Assembly (NCBI RefSeq): GCF_000003605.2
Contig: NW_003143794.1
Span: 168,845-191,895, forward strand
Length of the DNA: 23,051 nucleotides
Source: Saccoglossus kowalevskii
Lineage: Eukaryota > Hemichordata > Enteropneusta > Harrimaniidae
Reading direction: 5' to 3'
In this document: piece by piece, positions 1-11,342 of the stretch
How the letters are laid out: the number at the start of each line of letters is the position of its first letter
Position numbering within the stretch: position 1 is the stretch's first letter
Translations under genes and position numbers: made by a program
The notes under the pieces: generated by a model
Told to the model about the DNA's origin: nothing
The model's database searches: none
What the model saw: only the letters and a program-made list of their open reading frames with translations

Positions 1-230
1 AATACATTACATATCGTAATTAACCGTCACGCACATGTCTGAACACAGTTCAAATGTAACTAACAAATCATACACCTTGTCGTTTCATTTTCTTCATTGT
101 CTTTTCTTCAAGACAATTTAACTGTATTTATAAAAAAGTATCGTCGGAAATCGGAACTGCTATCGTCATAAGTATCCGTCCAGCGGTTAAGTTTTTTTCT
201 TCTGATTCGATGCCGTGATTCCACAGTAAA
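1..230 (-). other. 3' flank / probable 3' UTR of the globin gene
   Basis: This is the sequence directly after the globin stop codon, read on the minus strand. I see no reading frame continuing the gene. There is no canonical AATAAA or ATTAAA signal in this orientation; the nearest variant is TATAAA at about 128-133. The transcript end may therefore lie here with a variant signal or left of the window. Confidence 0.4.
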
Positions 231-712
231 TTACTTATTTTTATCGGTTTGCATCATGCCTTTTTTCATCATATAGGAAATGTATTTGAATAATTGTGCC
301 CATGCGGACTCTACGTCTGGATTCCAGCTGTGCTTTAGTGTGGGCCTGACAGAAAGAATGAATTGCTCTCCAAAAACCTGAAGTAAAAAAAAAATATAAT
401 TGTATTAACTTGTTGATAACTTGATATAATTTTTTTTCAGAGACGAATTACAGAACCTGATTAAAACAACAATGTGCCAATTTAACGCTTACATCAATAA
501 GATTGAAGTCAGCTTTGTATTCCTGATGTCGTCTCCCAAGATCTAATAGCATTGCGTCGAGACGAGGTTTCTCGTCGATAAAAACCAAAATCTTTTTCAC
601 CAAACTCATAAATCGAAGTCCATGTTCTCGGAGTCGTTGAGTATTCTTGGGATCATCTGACGTGCCACGAAAATTGAAGAATTCTCTTGTTTGCGGGTGC
701 GTACCGAACATT
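231..712 (-). CDS. Globin family protein, 3' partial (last two coding exons)
   Basis: Haem-binding globin. The exons are 493-712 (220 nt) and 231-377 (147 nt, ending in TAA), read on the minus strand, and give 121 complete residues. The first exon opens with one base finishing a split codon, then MFGTHPQTREFF. In its 73 residues, Phe12 fits CD1, His30 (REHGLRFM) fits distal E7 and His62 (LGRRHQ) fits proximal F8. The second exon supplies helices G-H, with VFGEQF and the WNPDVESAW signature with its two Trp. The splice borders are clean: TATTTCAG|A before the first, GAT|GTAAGC after it, TTACTTCAG|GTT before the last. Introns in phase 2 at B12 and phase 0 at G7 match the ancestral animal globin gene, as does the 220-nt middle exon. 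E11 is Phe34 instead of the usual Val/Ile. Oxygen binding or storage, or a neuroglobin/cytoglobin-like role, is possible; the subfamily cannot be set. The start exon (helices A-B) is missing from what I can find. Confidence 0.94.
378..492 (-). other. Globin intron at G7.0 (phase 0)
   Basis: A 115-bp GT-AG intron on the minus strand. The donor is GTAAGC after the codon for Asp in NLID, and the acceptor TTACTTCAG follows a T-rich tract. Removing it joins NLID to VFGEQF in frame, which is the expected start of helix G. The position and phase are the conserved second intron of animal globins. Confidence 0.93.
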
Positions 713-725
713 CTGAAATACAAAA
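713..725 (-). other. Splice acceptor of globin intron 1 (B12.2, phase 2)
   Basis: On the minus strand TTTTGTATTTCAG runs directly into A|ATG|TTC. One base completes a split codon (xxA, likely Arg) before MFGTHP, so the intron is phase 2 at B12 as in vertebrate globins. The ATG here is internal to the globin fold and cannot be the true start. Confidence 0.85.
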
Positions 726-1337
726 TAGTAACGTTGGTAAATTATTAGGTATATACTTATCATATGAAGTATTCAAGAATGTAATATTTTTAATATTACA
801 CACTTTATCTGTGTTGTTCGTATGACTGCGCGGCACACGTAGGCAACATAAGGCCATTTGTAAATGCATAATGAAAATGGAAATAAGCAAGCAATTCCCA
901 GCAAGTATTGTTTTTAATGAATGAAACCTATTAATTTTCTGCTGGCGTCCATATGTGGGTCAAACCGCGACTAAATGTTCCTACAGATTACATTTCTTTG
1001 CCAAAGACGGACCGAAACAGGAAGTCAGTAAAAGAGAATTGATTTTGTTCGTTAGAGTGGGGTGTTTATCCGAAAATTCATTGTCTATTCTTGTTTGTGA
1101 TTGGTCCTGACAACTTTTGTGGGATAGTGATGCAGCTCCGTCTTTGAGAATATGGACTTTGAATGAATGTTTTTTTTTTCAGTTAGGGACTACGTAAAAT
1201 ACATTACTAAACTACAACATGTATAAACAGTCAAGCTTGATCGTATGATCGCAACAATTGAAATAAATTCAAATGTTATACGCCACGTATTCAGTCATAT
1301 AAAATTGCGTTTAACTGTTGAATACAACTCATTAAAT
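726..1337. other. Non-coding, part of globin intron 1 or upstream DNA
   Basis: AT-rich sequence with stops in all frames at short intervals. No exon, RNA gene or repeat was recognised. A T9 run lies near 1171-1180. Confidence 0.5.
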
Positions 1338-1995
1338 AGGTGTCTTGTGTAACATTTCTTGAGATTTTACTATGAAGTGGGCAGTAAGCAAAAGTGTCCA
1401 ATTGTGTATCATGTCTTGAGATTGTACTAGGAAGTGGGCAGTAATCAAAAGTGTCCAATTGTGCACCATGTTTTGATATTTTACTAGGACGTGAGCAGTA
1501 AGCAAAAGTGTCTAATTGTGTATCATGTCTTGAGATTGTACTTGGACGTGGGCAGTAAGCGAAAGTGTCCAATTGTGTATCATGTCTTGATATTGTACTA
1601 GGAAGTGGGCAGTAATCAAAAGTGTCCAATTGTGCACCATGTTTTGATATTTTACTAGGACGTGGGCAGTAAGCAAAAGTGTCCAATTGTGCACCATGTC
1701 TTGAGATTGTACTAGGACGTGGGCAGTAATCAAAAGTGTCCAATTGTGTATCATGTCTTGAGATTGTACTAGGACGTGGGCAGTAATCATAAGTGTCCAA
1801 TTGTGCACCATTTCTTGAGATTGTACTAGGACGTGGGCAGTAATCAAAAGTGTCCAATTGTGTATCATGTCTTGAGATTGTACTAGGACGTGGGCAGTAA
1901 TCAAAAGTGTCCAATTGTGCACCATTTTTGTACTAGATTGTACTAGTGAGTAAGCAAAGGTTTCCCATTCTGCACCATGTTATTGCCGCGAGACT
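1338..1995. repeat. 57-bp minisatellite array
   Basis: Copies begin with AAGTGTCCAATTGTG at 1392, 1449, 1506, 1563, 1620, 1677, 1734, 1791, 1848 and 1905, exactly 57 bp apart. A worn copy precedes them from 1338 and a broken one follows to about 1995. Two subtypes alternate: A continues GTATCATGTCTTG and B continues GCACCATGTTTTG or a close variant. The order is A B A A B B A B A B, so part of the array grew as 114-bp A-B dimers. Because 57 is a multiple of 3, any frame free of stops in one unit stays open throughout. Two minus-strand frames do so; one repeats LDTFDYCPRPSTISRHDTQ. This alone is not evidence of coding. The array lies about 0.6 kb upstream of globin exon 2, probably inside intron 1. 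Confidence 0.97.
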
Positions 1996-4900
1996 AGGTC
2001 TATTACTACAGGGTATGGAATATATTATAAGTGGTTATAATCTTTATTATAAGCTCTAAGCTGTTCTCTTCAGCAATAGGTCTTATGTTATATACGTAAT
2101 TTCAACTTCTTGGAGGAAGTCAGAAATAAACTAGGTGTCATTGGATTAAATCCTAATTTATTTGTATGCCACGTGGATAGTTTGAGTAAAGTTTGTTTTT
2201 CGTGACATATCAATAAGCTTACTGCATAATATATTATCGTTCGGTGAATCTTACAATTGTGTCATAGTAATTGAATATAATTATAAATAATGAAGACTTC
2301 ATTCTTCGTTGTAACTGAATGTATCTTATAAATGTATAATAAATGATTGATCGTGTAAAATTCATACACTGTTGTGATTAGTTTCTTAAATTAATAAATA
2401 TTTGTTCAACAGTTGTCAATACGTTACTTCATAACCACCTAATTTTAACTGTTTCACGCCTATTCAACACTGCATTCATTCACCTAGATAGATCGACGAG
2501 CTGGCAATAGTTTGAAATATACATTGACAGCTAATGATGAATTATCTTTCTATTTCACCATATGGCATGCGGCAACCATTATATGTAACGTACGCACCCC
2601 CCCCCGTGTGTCACATATTAACCTAAGTACAGTACATTATCAAATAGCGACATTAAAATTGACCCATTGAAATCTAGGTTTTAAAAGGCTAATACACGTC
2701 TTTCTTAACCATTCATTAATATATGGGCACGTTATTATAAAGAACGGATATGCTCAGTGAACTTGAAGCTGGTCATATCCTCTGGCTATAAAGATCATAC
2801 AACAATAATCTATGGTATAAACTATAATCAATGTCGTTCTCCCAGGGTACTAGCCATTGCCGTAATTGCAACCAACTAAGGCTAATATATATTTTAAATT
2901 AATACGTTAATCTAAGCCGATTATCCGCGTCGTGTGAGTTCAAAAACGCTTACAGCACGTTGATCTTTGCATTATCCTGGCATCTGACATTAAACTGACA
3001 CCGACCTCTGACGTGGAGAAGCTGAGAATCATAAAAGACTTCAGAAGGTTACATTACCCCAAATAATTATTGTCACCTTGGTCATAGTAGGCCAAAGCGG
3101 TCATACTCCTTTCTAAGCGAAGGAAGATTCAAAAAGTGTTGTCACTTGGTTCATGTTTGTATGCCCTAACACCATTATTGTTAGTATTAGCTTCGATCAT
3201 GTCTATATGAAGTAGGTATTGTCCTTAACTCTGAGAAGCTCAAGTCGGAACCATCCGGCTAGTTGCACTACGTGAAGATATTTATACGTGTAAAAAGAAT
3301 ATTCGAGTTCGAACATTTGATTTGGTTAAGGTTATGATGCGGTGTAACATTTGTCGCTGATTGTTGTTTTCTTGAGCCTGATATTGACGGCACTAGGCCG
3401 CTTATATTGGAGAAAATAAAGAACTATCTCTCCTATGATCGCACAGGACATCAGAATATACTTCGTGTTCAGTTACCAAAACAATTGTATAGCGATTATC
3501 TTGCTTGGAAAGAAGGAAATTCTCAGTGACAACACCTTAAGGCAATTTGGCACAAAAGATCACTTCTTTCTAAAAAAAAAAACTAGCGAACCAAATCATC
3601 TGGTCATGTACAATTATCGCATTTGCATACTATAGACCACTCCACACTATGATTTCAGGAATCCGGAAGCTATGGCTGTGTCCTTGACAGTACTGGTTTT
3701 TTGCACGCTTAGTTATATTGTCAGACAACACGTGATGCACCTTAAAACAGTCATCCAGCGACCACGAGTCAATTGCATGAAAAATATACCTTGTTTTGTA
3801 AGGATGTAAATATAGAAACGTATGTTTCCCTTTGTCAAAACCAGATTCCAAGCTTTGAGAATGGCTGGGTAAAAGATATCCACACTATCTATATCTATCT
3901 ATATCACACTACATAGCGTATGGCTGGTGCAGCTGTTTTACTGTTAAAAGTACGAGACCAATGTTCATAGAATATACATAGAATATACTGTCGTACATGA
4001 ATCGTACTTTTAGACTAGGCATGTTATGCAAAAGCTTTTTTTTCTTCAAAACGTATGTATGATTCATATGTGAATCACAAGGGAAATTAGCGATAGTAGC
4101 TTAGCGAGAGATTTGTGCAGTTCAATTCACCAAACTATGAGAACACGCTCTCCAAATCCGGGATAGCTTCAACAACGGAGAGTATGAATATTTTATGCTC
4201 ATTATTTCACCATAGTATACAAATCACCAGGGTAATAACTCACGAATTGTATGATTATTAAATTATTTTTCATCGGGTGCCACGACGTTCGCATGCTTTT
4301 TGTGTATGTGTGTGTGGGAGTGTATTGATTGAATTTACTAATTCAGAAGGTAATATTTATTACATGTGGAAAGTACGTTTTTCTTTTTGCCGTTTAATAA
4401 AACCCGAGTTACTGACATAATGCACACATGATGCCATTCGCGATGAACCCACTTAATAATACTACCATGCTTAACCACATTATAAGCGCATCGTCGATTA
4501 TTTATACATATGTGTGACGGGTTCAAAGGTTACATATATTCTCATTTATGTAGTACCATACATCGGTCATGTTCGTTTGAAGTGAGTATACCGGATTGCA
4601 GTGCCGCGGTATAGGTTACGGGCTTTTTTTCGGGATGTGACTGTAATGTCGAAACCACGTGTCGGGCAAGCATACTCGTACCGTTCTTGCTTTTGTGAAA
4701 GATGAGAAATCTGAATGGTAATATAAAGTAATATCAAGTACGTTTACTTGATATATAGAATGATGGGGGGGGGTTATCGTTGTAAAGATCGTTGCCATGA
4801 CAACTTTATACAGAGATCTTATAAAAAAGACCAGTGATAAAATACTCACTAATACTGTTTAATCTGTCTTACATACTAGTCGTTTGGTTTATATGTCTTG

Positions 4901-5130
4901 AAGAAAGTACTGACGTCAAAGCTGTGAATATGCTCTTTATGTCAATCGTTCATATCATTTGTGAAATAATCTGTCATTTTATCAAGCTGTGATTAAAATA
5001 CTATTCACAATCCATATCAGGTTTGTTAGCAGTTGATGTCTGATATTTGATGCGTAAAGAGCGGTGACATTCAATGTTACATGCGACAGATAAAGATTTA
5101 AGGCCGGAAGTAGTGTTTATAATTATCAAC
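1996..5130. other. Non-coding AT-rich stretch
   Basis: No coding region, RNA gene or transposon was recognised. It holds small simple-sequence items: a run of nine or ten C near 2596, TATC-type repeats near 3883-3904, a GT-rich tract near 4299-4318 and a run of about nine G near 4765. Open frames here (for example on the minus strand at 3630-3851) are short, match no family I know and contain no conserved motif. Confidence 0.5.
4731..4754. repeat. Perfect short inverted repeat
   Basis: ATATCAAGTA and TACTTGATAT flank a four-base loop CGTT, giving two perfect 10-bp arms. It is a stand-alone cruciform or hairpin candidate with no coding context. Confidence 0.8.
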
Positions 5131-5140
5131 ACGTGTGTCA

Positions 5141-5165
5141 AACAAACAAACAAACATACATACAG
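5141..5165. repeat. CAAA/CATA simple repeat
   Basis: Short run of AAAC units passing into ATAC units (three CAAA copies then two CATA copies). Ordinary microsatellite. Confidence 0.8.
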
Positions 5166-6283
5166 ACCTCCCACCTCACGTAAGGTATGACCATATTGCG
5201 GTTATTATAACTTTCGATGAGATTACTGCCATGGCGTTCTGGTGAAAGCTCTTTCAATATACATGCCAGTTAAGCACATTTAAGTGATTTTAGTTGATGA
5301 GGTCAGGGTCGTTCGATTCTGCTTTGCAATATACAATCAAAATCAATTGAGAACTGTCCACGACTGTTGTTTTATTTATGGTGACGATCGATAATAGTAT
5401 TGCATCAAAACAATTTTCTCAGCGCAGGCCAACCGACACAGATATGTCTGGCGCAATAAAGGTAAATTGTCTCGTATAGTCTATTCATAGTCGTCTGTTT
5501 CGTACTAGTTTCAATCCAATGTGTACATATTAAATGTTATCCAGCAGATTTGTTATTGAGCACGTAATTTGTTATATAACGCCAGTTGGTGAGCTGTATC
5601 CCTTCTTTCTAAGCCCACCATACCGGAAACCTATGCTTTTCTTTGTTCAATACAATCCAATTTTAGTAATAGACACACCACGGCACACCACAAACAAATC
5701 CTCACTGCGTCCATATGTAAGATCTCTAGTTCCAGGATTGTTTTCTTTTGACATTTTTTTTGTTTTCGAGTTAGTTTTATTTGGTGTTCTATTAGTTTGT
5801 CAAGCCATCTGCAAGACGACTGGTCCGGTTGCTTTTAGAAGTCGTTTGTACGTGTCAGACAACCACATTAACTGGATGCGCTGTATTTTTGAGGCGCTCA
5901 CCAGTTATATACACATGAGTTATCAACAAGCATGCTAAGCCACTATTTTGATATTTTCCGAAATTATAGCGAGGCTGTCATAACAAAGTATGGGGAGAAT
6001 AACGATGGCCAAATGAAATGACATTGACACCTCCCCCTTGAAATATTGTAATTAATTAAACAATTATTTATTGACAATTATTTTGATAATTAAGTATAAT
6101 TTCAAATTTCAAACTGTAATATTATAAATAGCACCAAGTGAGAATATGAGTGTATCATTCCGATTACATGAATTCATATTGAATTCATATCTATGAGAGC
6201 AGTTCTAATGATCATGCTATCATCCCACAGGACATCTACGACGAAGTTTTCTTTTCACATCGTTGTATTTTCGTATTCCGTTG
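5166..6283. other. Non-coding stretch
   Basis: Nothing was recognised with confidence. A plus-strand frame of 134 codons at 5534-5938 has no known motif and AT-driven composition. A B-box-like TTCGATTC at 5312 lacks a convincing A box upstream. Confidence 0.45.
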
Positions 6284-6370
6284 AACAGGAAGCAAGTATC
6301 AAACACTAAATAGTGTTTGACATGATTCAACACGTCACGCCATGTCAGCATTCGTCTCATGTTTCCTGTT
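6284..6370. repeat. Nested inverted repeats
   Basis: A perfect 10-bp palindrome (TCAAACACTA, two-base centre AA, TAGTGTTTGA) lies at 6299-6320. It sits inside a wider pair of 8-bp arms, AACAGGAA at 6284-6291 and TTCCTGTT at 6363-6370. The layout resembles the core of a small foldback element, but no target-site duplication was identified. Confidence 0.55.
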
Positions 6371-9300
6371 GTACCTTTATTCAGATTAATAATAATAGCC
6401 TAAATTCAAAGAAAAGGCGTAAATTAAACTGAAGCTAAATGACAATCTCAAAAAGATTTAATCTTTGCTCAAACTAATACGGGTAGGGTTTTTTGTAAAT
6501 ACAGTGCCAAAATGATTATGATTATCAAAAGAACAGATTAGTTTTATGTTAAATGCATGCGTGTATACAAATAGTTAAATTTTAATCATCTAATTTAATC
6601 GAAAGAATTGGAAAGTCACAGTTGCACTGACTGCACATATAATGTAAGGATATCTTCTAATTATCAATAACAATATGTATGGCGTATGTTATTAAACATG
6701 CTGGTTGTCTAGTTATATGTTGACAATTGAATAATAAACTTTGTAACTCATTTCCCAATAAAAGCCAAGCGAAGTACGTACCATAATGTCAAATGGTGTA
6801 CACATATGCGTAATACAATGTCAGCACGCAAACATACATAGTTGTTTTTAGTTTACAAAGAGCAATACAAATATCCAAACATTAAACAAATAACTTGAAT
6901 AAATTTAACGTGCTGGTTTTGACAAACGACCTTATACCATATGGCTTGCAGTAATTTCTTTGCTGTATTTTTTGGCACAGGGAACATTTAGGAATATCTA
7001 GATATTAAATCGCGGGTTTTCCCAATTTTCTTTTTGTCCAGTGATTATATCTCATTATTTTTAAATGATTTAAATTAAAAAAAAAGCGACGTTGATTAAA
7101 ATCAGGAATTAAACAGTCTTACCGTTATGGAATAAATAAATAGATAGCAAGATAATTAAAAACAACCATGCACACACGCCGCAATGTGAAGGTCGGACTT
7201 GCGCATAACTGGCAGTAAAATAGTTATTGTCAGTCTGGCATGCTTATTTATTTGTGATTTGTTTAAGACGGTACAATAAACATTCATTTCGAACAAATTT
7301 CCATCTCTCACATTTCAAGTCGTAAAATTTCAAAAACAAATTATTAATTTGTGGATTGCTGGTGCCCGCGATATGTTACTTGGTTAGGTTAGTAAATTAC
7401 AGACTCGTTTATTCCTGTTGCTGACACGCATCATCAGCGAATCATGGATACCGGCATTTGCATCGATTGACTGCACATGCATGATCCAGTAGTTCATGAG
7501 AAAAAATCGAATTTGATTGTTTATAATGAACAAATACGAACGAGGGTGTCGGGGAACGGGGACGGATAGTTATGACTCACCGCGTCACCCTTAATACTTG
7601 TCTATTACAAATCAATGGCCGCAACGTACCAGTATTTATCTATGTTAGGTAATTATACCACGAATCTCCAGCGTAAAATTGTGCTATAAAAAATCAAATT
7701 TACTTATATATTTCTTTTCAATTTTGTTATTCAAAGTTGGTAATTATCGTTATGTATATCAACGAAACTGTCACATGTGTCTGCTAAAGTGAAATAAAAA
7801 AAGAATGCTGTGGGCATTGCTGTCTGTTATCTACATTCAAATTCATTATGATTTGCTAACATGATAACGACGATGATATCACTACCGGTAGCCCGCTAGG
7901 GAATATGTAAGTCTAATGCAGAAGTACTGAGCAATAAGCAATTAATCCCCAACGTTCCGCAATATGTTTTCTGAATACTTCGTTGTTTGTTTTCCGTATA
8001 TGTTTGGCTGATATGTATGTAAGCTTAACAGGCGTTCAAAATATATTCCGATTGTGAGTGTTACTGATTTAAACACATTTACGTTGCATGTGTGTGTATG
8101 TATGTATATGTAAATTGGTACTACCTGTAAATTTTTGTTCAGTTCTAATTATAAAACGATTGTTCATATTGGCTTTTTCGTACTCCAATGAGGCTTCGAA
8201 GTGTTTTCAGATAGTACTGCTGCGTTAAACCTTTCGTTCAAAATGCGAAACCAAGTTTACCATGAACTAAATCATCCGCTTAGAATAACAATTAATAATT
8301 CAAATTAGTCATTCGGCATTCGTATCATGTGGGATCAACAGCCAATTTTAGTCACTTCCGATTCATTTATGGGAAAATATAATATTACAATTTGTTTTAT
8401 GGCATTCCTCTGATATACGTCTCCCGGCTTCTATAAATTTACTCATTATTGAATCACAGTAGAACGTGTATATCTCAAGGACGTTTTGTTATGGTTACTG
8501 ATATTACATTACATTAGAAGTTTTCTGACATCTAGTATGCCATTCATGTTCTGTATATTCTCTATAAACCCGTATTGAGTTGTTTGACGACATTTAGTGA
8601 AAAGAAAAATACAATTTGTCATGCAACCTGTTACAGAGTTAGTGTACATTGCAAAGAGTCTAAACGCCACATCCCGTAGTATTAGAGTTGTTATTCAAAT
8701 TAGACCGTTTTTAAAAGGATATCATGCTGGGTAAAGCCATTTATTTGTGCTTATATATGCGTTACATTTAATAAACACAGTGACCCGTGTGCGTGGCAGA
8801 ACTCGACAAATAACTTGTGTGATAGTGCAAGTATAAGCAAGGTCGGGGTTTGGATTCATCGATCTCCCGATTCTTTAACCAATGTGAATAATTACCTACG
8901 GAGAGGCGTAGTATATTACCGTGACCCCTCCTGCCCTTGCGCGCGATTGAGACGATGTATATTGCAATAAGCGCGCAGCGGAATTTCACTGTCGGAAAGC
9001 TTACACGAACTGATATGTAGTGGATAGAACATACATGGTATACGGCGTTCAATTGCGTGAACTCGCGTGACGTCTCAAGTATGACAGTAAATGGCGTCAG
9101 TGTGTCGCTGGTGTGTCCTTGATATAAACATTTAGTAGTACATGCGTTCTCATTAATATTGCAATTAATTCCATTAATTATACACTTATAGCCTGGCATT
9201 TAAATTGGTAAGTTAATTCTTCAATCTTAAAACGTTGTTTCACTCGAACATACAAATTGAATAAAAACCTGCTTATTAATAAATCAGACTCCTCAAAACA
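6371..9300. other. Non-coding AT-rich stretch
   Basis: No gene, RNA or clear repeat was found. The region around 8880-9130 is visibly less AT-rich than its neighbours and holds a 143-codon minus-strand open frame (8768-9199), but the translation matches no family I recognise and shows no domain pattern. It could be a decayed exon or transposon relic. Confidence 0.45.
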
Positions 9301-9477
9301 ACAACAACTTGCTCAGCGGACTTACTTGCTCAACTTTGATAGCATGAGTTCAATTCCGCCCTCTCGTTCCGTTTCAGTGTTTGTAGTTTAGTTTAGGAAA
9401 CACTACGAGAAGTAAATATTTTGTTATTGTCGTTAAAACGTAGCTCTTTGGCTGGTATATATATATATATATATATA
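9301..9477 (+). mobile_element. Degenerate tRNA-derived SINE-like segment with (TA)n tail
   Basis: The head has an A-box-like TTGCTCAGCGG at 9309-9319 (consensus TRGCNNAGYNGG, with one mismatch at R) and a B-box-like GTTCAATTC at 9348-9356. The stretch between, GCTCAACTTTGATAGCATGA, reads like the anticodon-to-variable part of a tRNA. The A-to-B spacing is a few bases shorter than in an intact tRNA, and no acceptor stem pairs, so this is not a functional tRNA gene. A tRNA-unrelated body leads to a (TA)n tract at 9456-9477, a common kind of SINE tail. No target-site duplication was found. Confidence 0.4.
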
Positions 9478-11342
9478 GTGAACAATCGACTCTCTCCGAT
9501 AATTGTTTAATCCTATGTCGCGCTGTGTTAAATGAAAGTATTAATATCGTTCATGATAAAAGTCAATCAAGCACATTTCGGTATTAGCCTGGTATTATCG
9601 CCATAAACATTCTAACATAGCCTGCGGATATGAACAAGGGTTTTATTTTTAAATATTATTATTAGTAATCACGACCGGATACAGCCTAAGGATTACTTTT
9701 CCAACGTTTGATAACCAATTATTTCACAAGCGAAAGCAATATGCCAATCATCTGACATGTAAATATAATGTGTAGATTACAGTAACGTAATATCACATTG
9801 ATTCGTTTGATTTCGGTTAACCAATTGTGTTGTCGGATTCCAGCTAATCGTTGTCGTGTATGGTTTAGCATGCGATTTTCAATTAGTAATTCCGTCACGG
9901 TAATAATGTGTTGTTTTATCTTGATGCATTATTTTACTTTGAAATGTTTATGGCTGTTAATTATTTGGTTATATTGTTTGTCTTACGTTATTTCACTTCC
10001 GATGTCATACATTAAAAACAATATGTTTTGTGAATAAATAAAGATGTGATTATATTACCAGCGTAGCGTAGCACTCAATAGAGTACGCAAAACAAAGCGA
10101 ATATCTTGGTTTAACATTTGCAATTTCTTTTTATCACATTTGGTAAAAGCTAGTTTACCCAGTACCCATCACAATTTTATTGTTTGGGATCTGTGGTGAA
10201 ACGCTTTTAACCGAAGTTCCGTGTTTTTCGTGAAGCATTACAGTAATTTTTGTAGTTGATATTTCTGAGAACAATTATGTATACTTACATGTTGAAATGT
10301 GGTTTCAGCTGAACAGTACTTTTCAGTGAAAAGGTTCGAGGAAATATAATATTTTCAGTATAAAGTTTCCTTTGCATGATTGGTGCTGGCTCGCAGTAGT
10401 AAATACAATACAAACACGGCATTGTTCATATTTATTGTATGTATACCAGAACGTATACAAATATTCGTATGAGAGGTAAGGTTGTCATTTATCCGTCAGT
10501 GTTATTATTTCTTGGGCGCATTTACGTTCTCATGAACATGTAAGCATTATTTCGGGATAAAGTAATTTTAAACTATTAGGCATGAGGTGTATCAGAATAC
10601 TCTAAGCCATGAAATATACATGATGTTGTATGCATATTAAAGTTCCACCATTATACGCCATTGGAAATGAAATTTACTAATGTCTCGCAATATGATATTG
10701 GCCTATATTGATATTTGTAGATGATTCACTGTTATGTACGTGTATCCGGACGCTCTGACAATGTATGTGGGAGGTAAACTGGACTCACCGTGCATAGAGT
10801 ATCGGTAAAACTTGGTATATTCCTATCTAATGGAGAGAAATATAAGGTGGCTTAGGACAGGGTATACATAACCTTTAGAATTCTGTGTCATAATTGAAAT
10901 ACATGTCGTATCTATAACTATAGTATATCATCTACGGACTCTTGGGCACTCATAACCTTCGCGCCTCGGATACTTATCAGACCTCCGCCACAAGACAGTC
11001 TTGTTAATAATAAAAATAGTGTCAATCCGAACCACAGGCGAGAATCGATGCTTCTTTTGCAATATCGACGATTGATAATATACTTTCATCACATAACAAT
11101 TTTTGGATAGACTGAATACTAATTCCGAAAATACATACATGAACTTTCCAACTCATTTTTACGAACAATCCGTTTTTATCTATATACGAACCCAGAAACT
11201 CCGGGCAACTTTCAGGCAGCGCGTACATGAAGAATAGGTTTGGCAATATGTAACGTCGAAATGTGCCGCTTTTCTATTTGTCATATATTGCGTTGCACCA
11301 TGGAATTAGGCAAGTTATTTGATAGAAACATGTTGTTTTGAA
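9478..11342. other. Non-coding stretch before the duplicated segment
   Basis: No confident gene. A possible 38-nt minus-strand micro-exon at 10789-10826 is discussed as a finding. The open frames at 9798-10037 (plus) and 10928-11246 (minus) have no recognisable motifs. Confidence 0.4.

Noticed and set aside
606-890. 94-codon minus-strand frame overlapping globin exon 2
   Set aside because: It is in a different frame from the globin exon and runs through the splice acceptor; it is a shadow of the real exon.
1291-1914. 207-codon minus-strand open frame across the minisatellite
   Set aside because: Openness follows from a repeat period divisible by three. There is no ATG at the start of this frame, and a second frame is open for the same reason.
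1338-1995. CRISPR array
   Set aside because: The whole 57-bp unit is repeated with no unique spacers, and the surrounding DNA is eukaryotic.
5262-5325. tRNA-like 3' half with B box TTCGATTC
   Set aside because: No acceptable A box at the right distance, no acceptor stem and no tail; probably chance.
5534-5938. 134-codon plus-strand open frame
   Set aside because: Composition follows local AT/TTT content and the translation has no recognisable domain. No neighbouring exons or promoter support it.
8768-9199. 143-codon minus-strand open frame in a less AT-rich patch
   Set aside because: No motif or family was recognised. I tested donors at about 8893 and 8907 as ends of a globin first exon; one frame has a stop and the other lacks globin-like hydrophobic residues.
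11094-11153. Minus-strand SWKVHV... stretch with Trp about 16 codons before a GT at the right phase, as globin exon 1
   Set aside because: The donor (GTTATG) is weak and the residues between Trp and the donor do not follow a globin A-B pattern.
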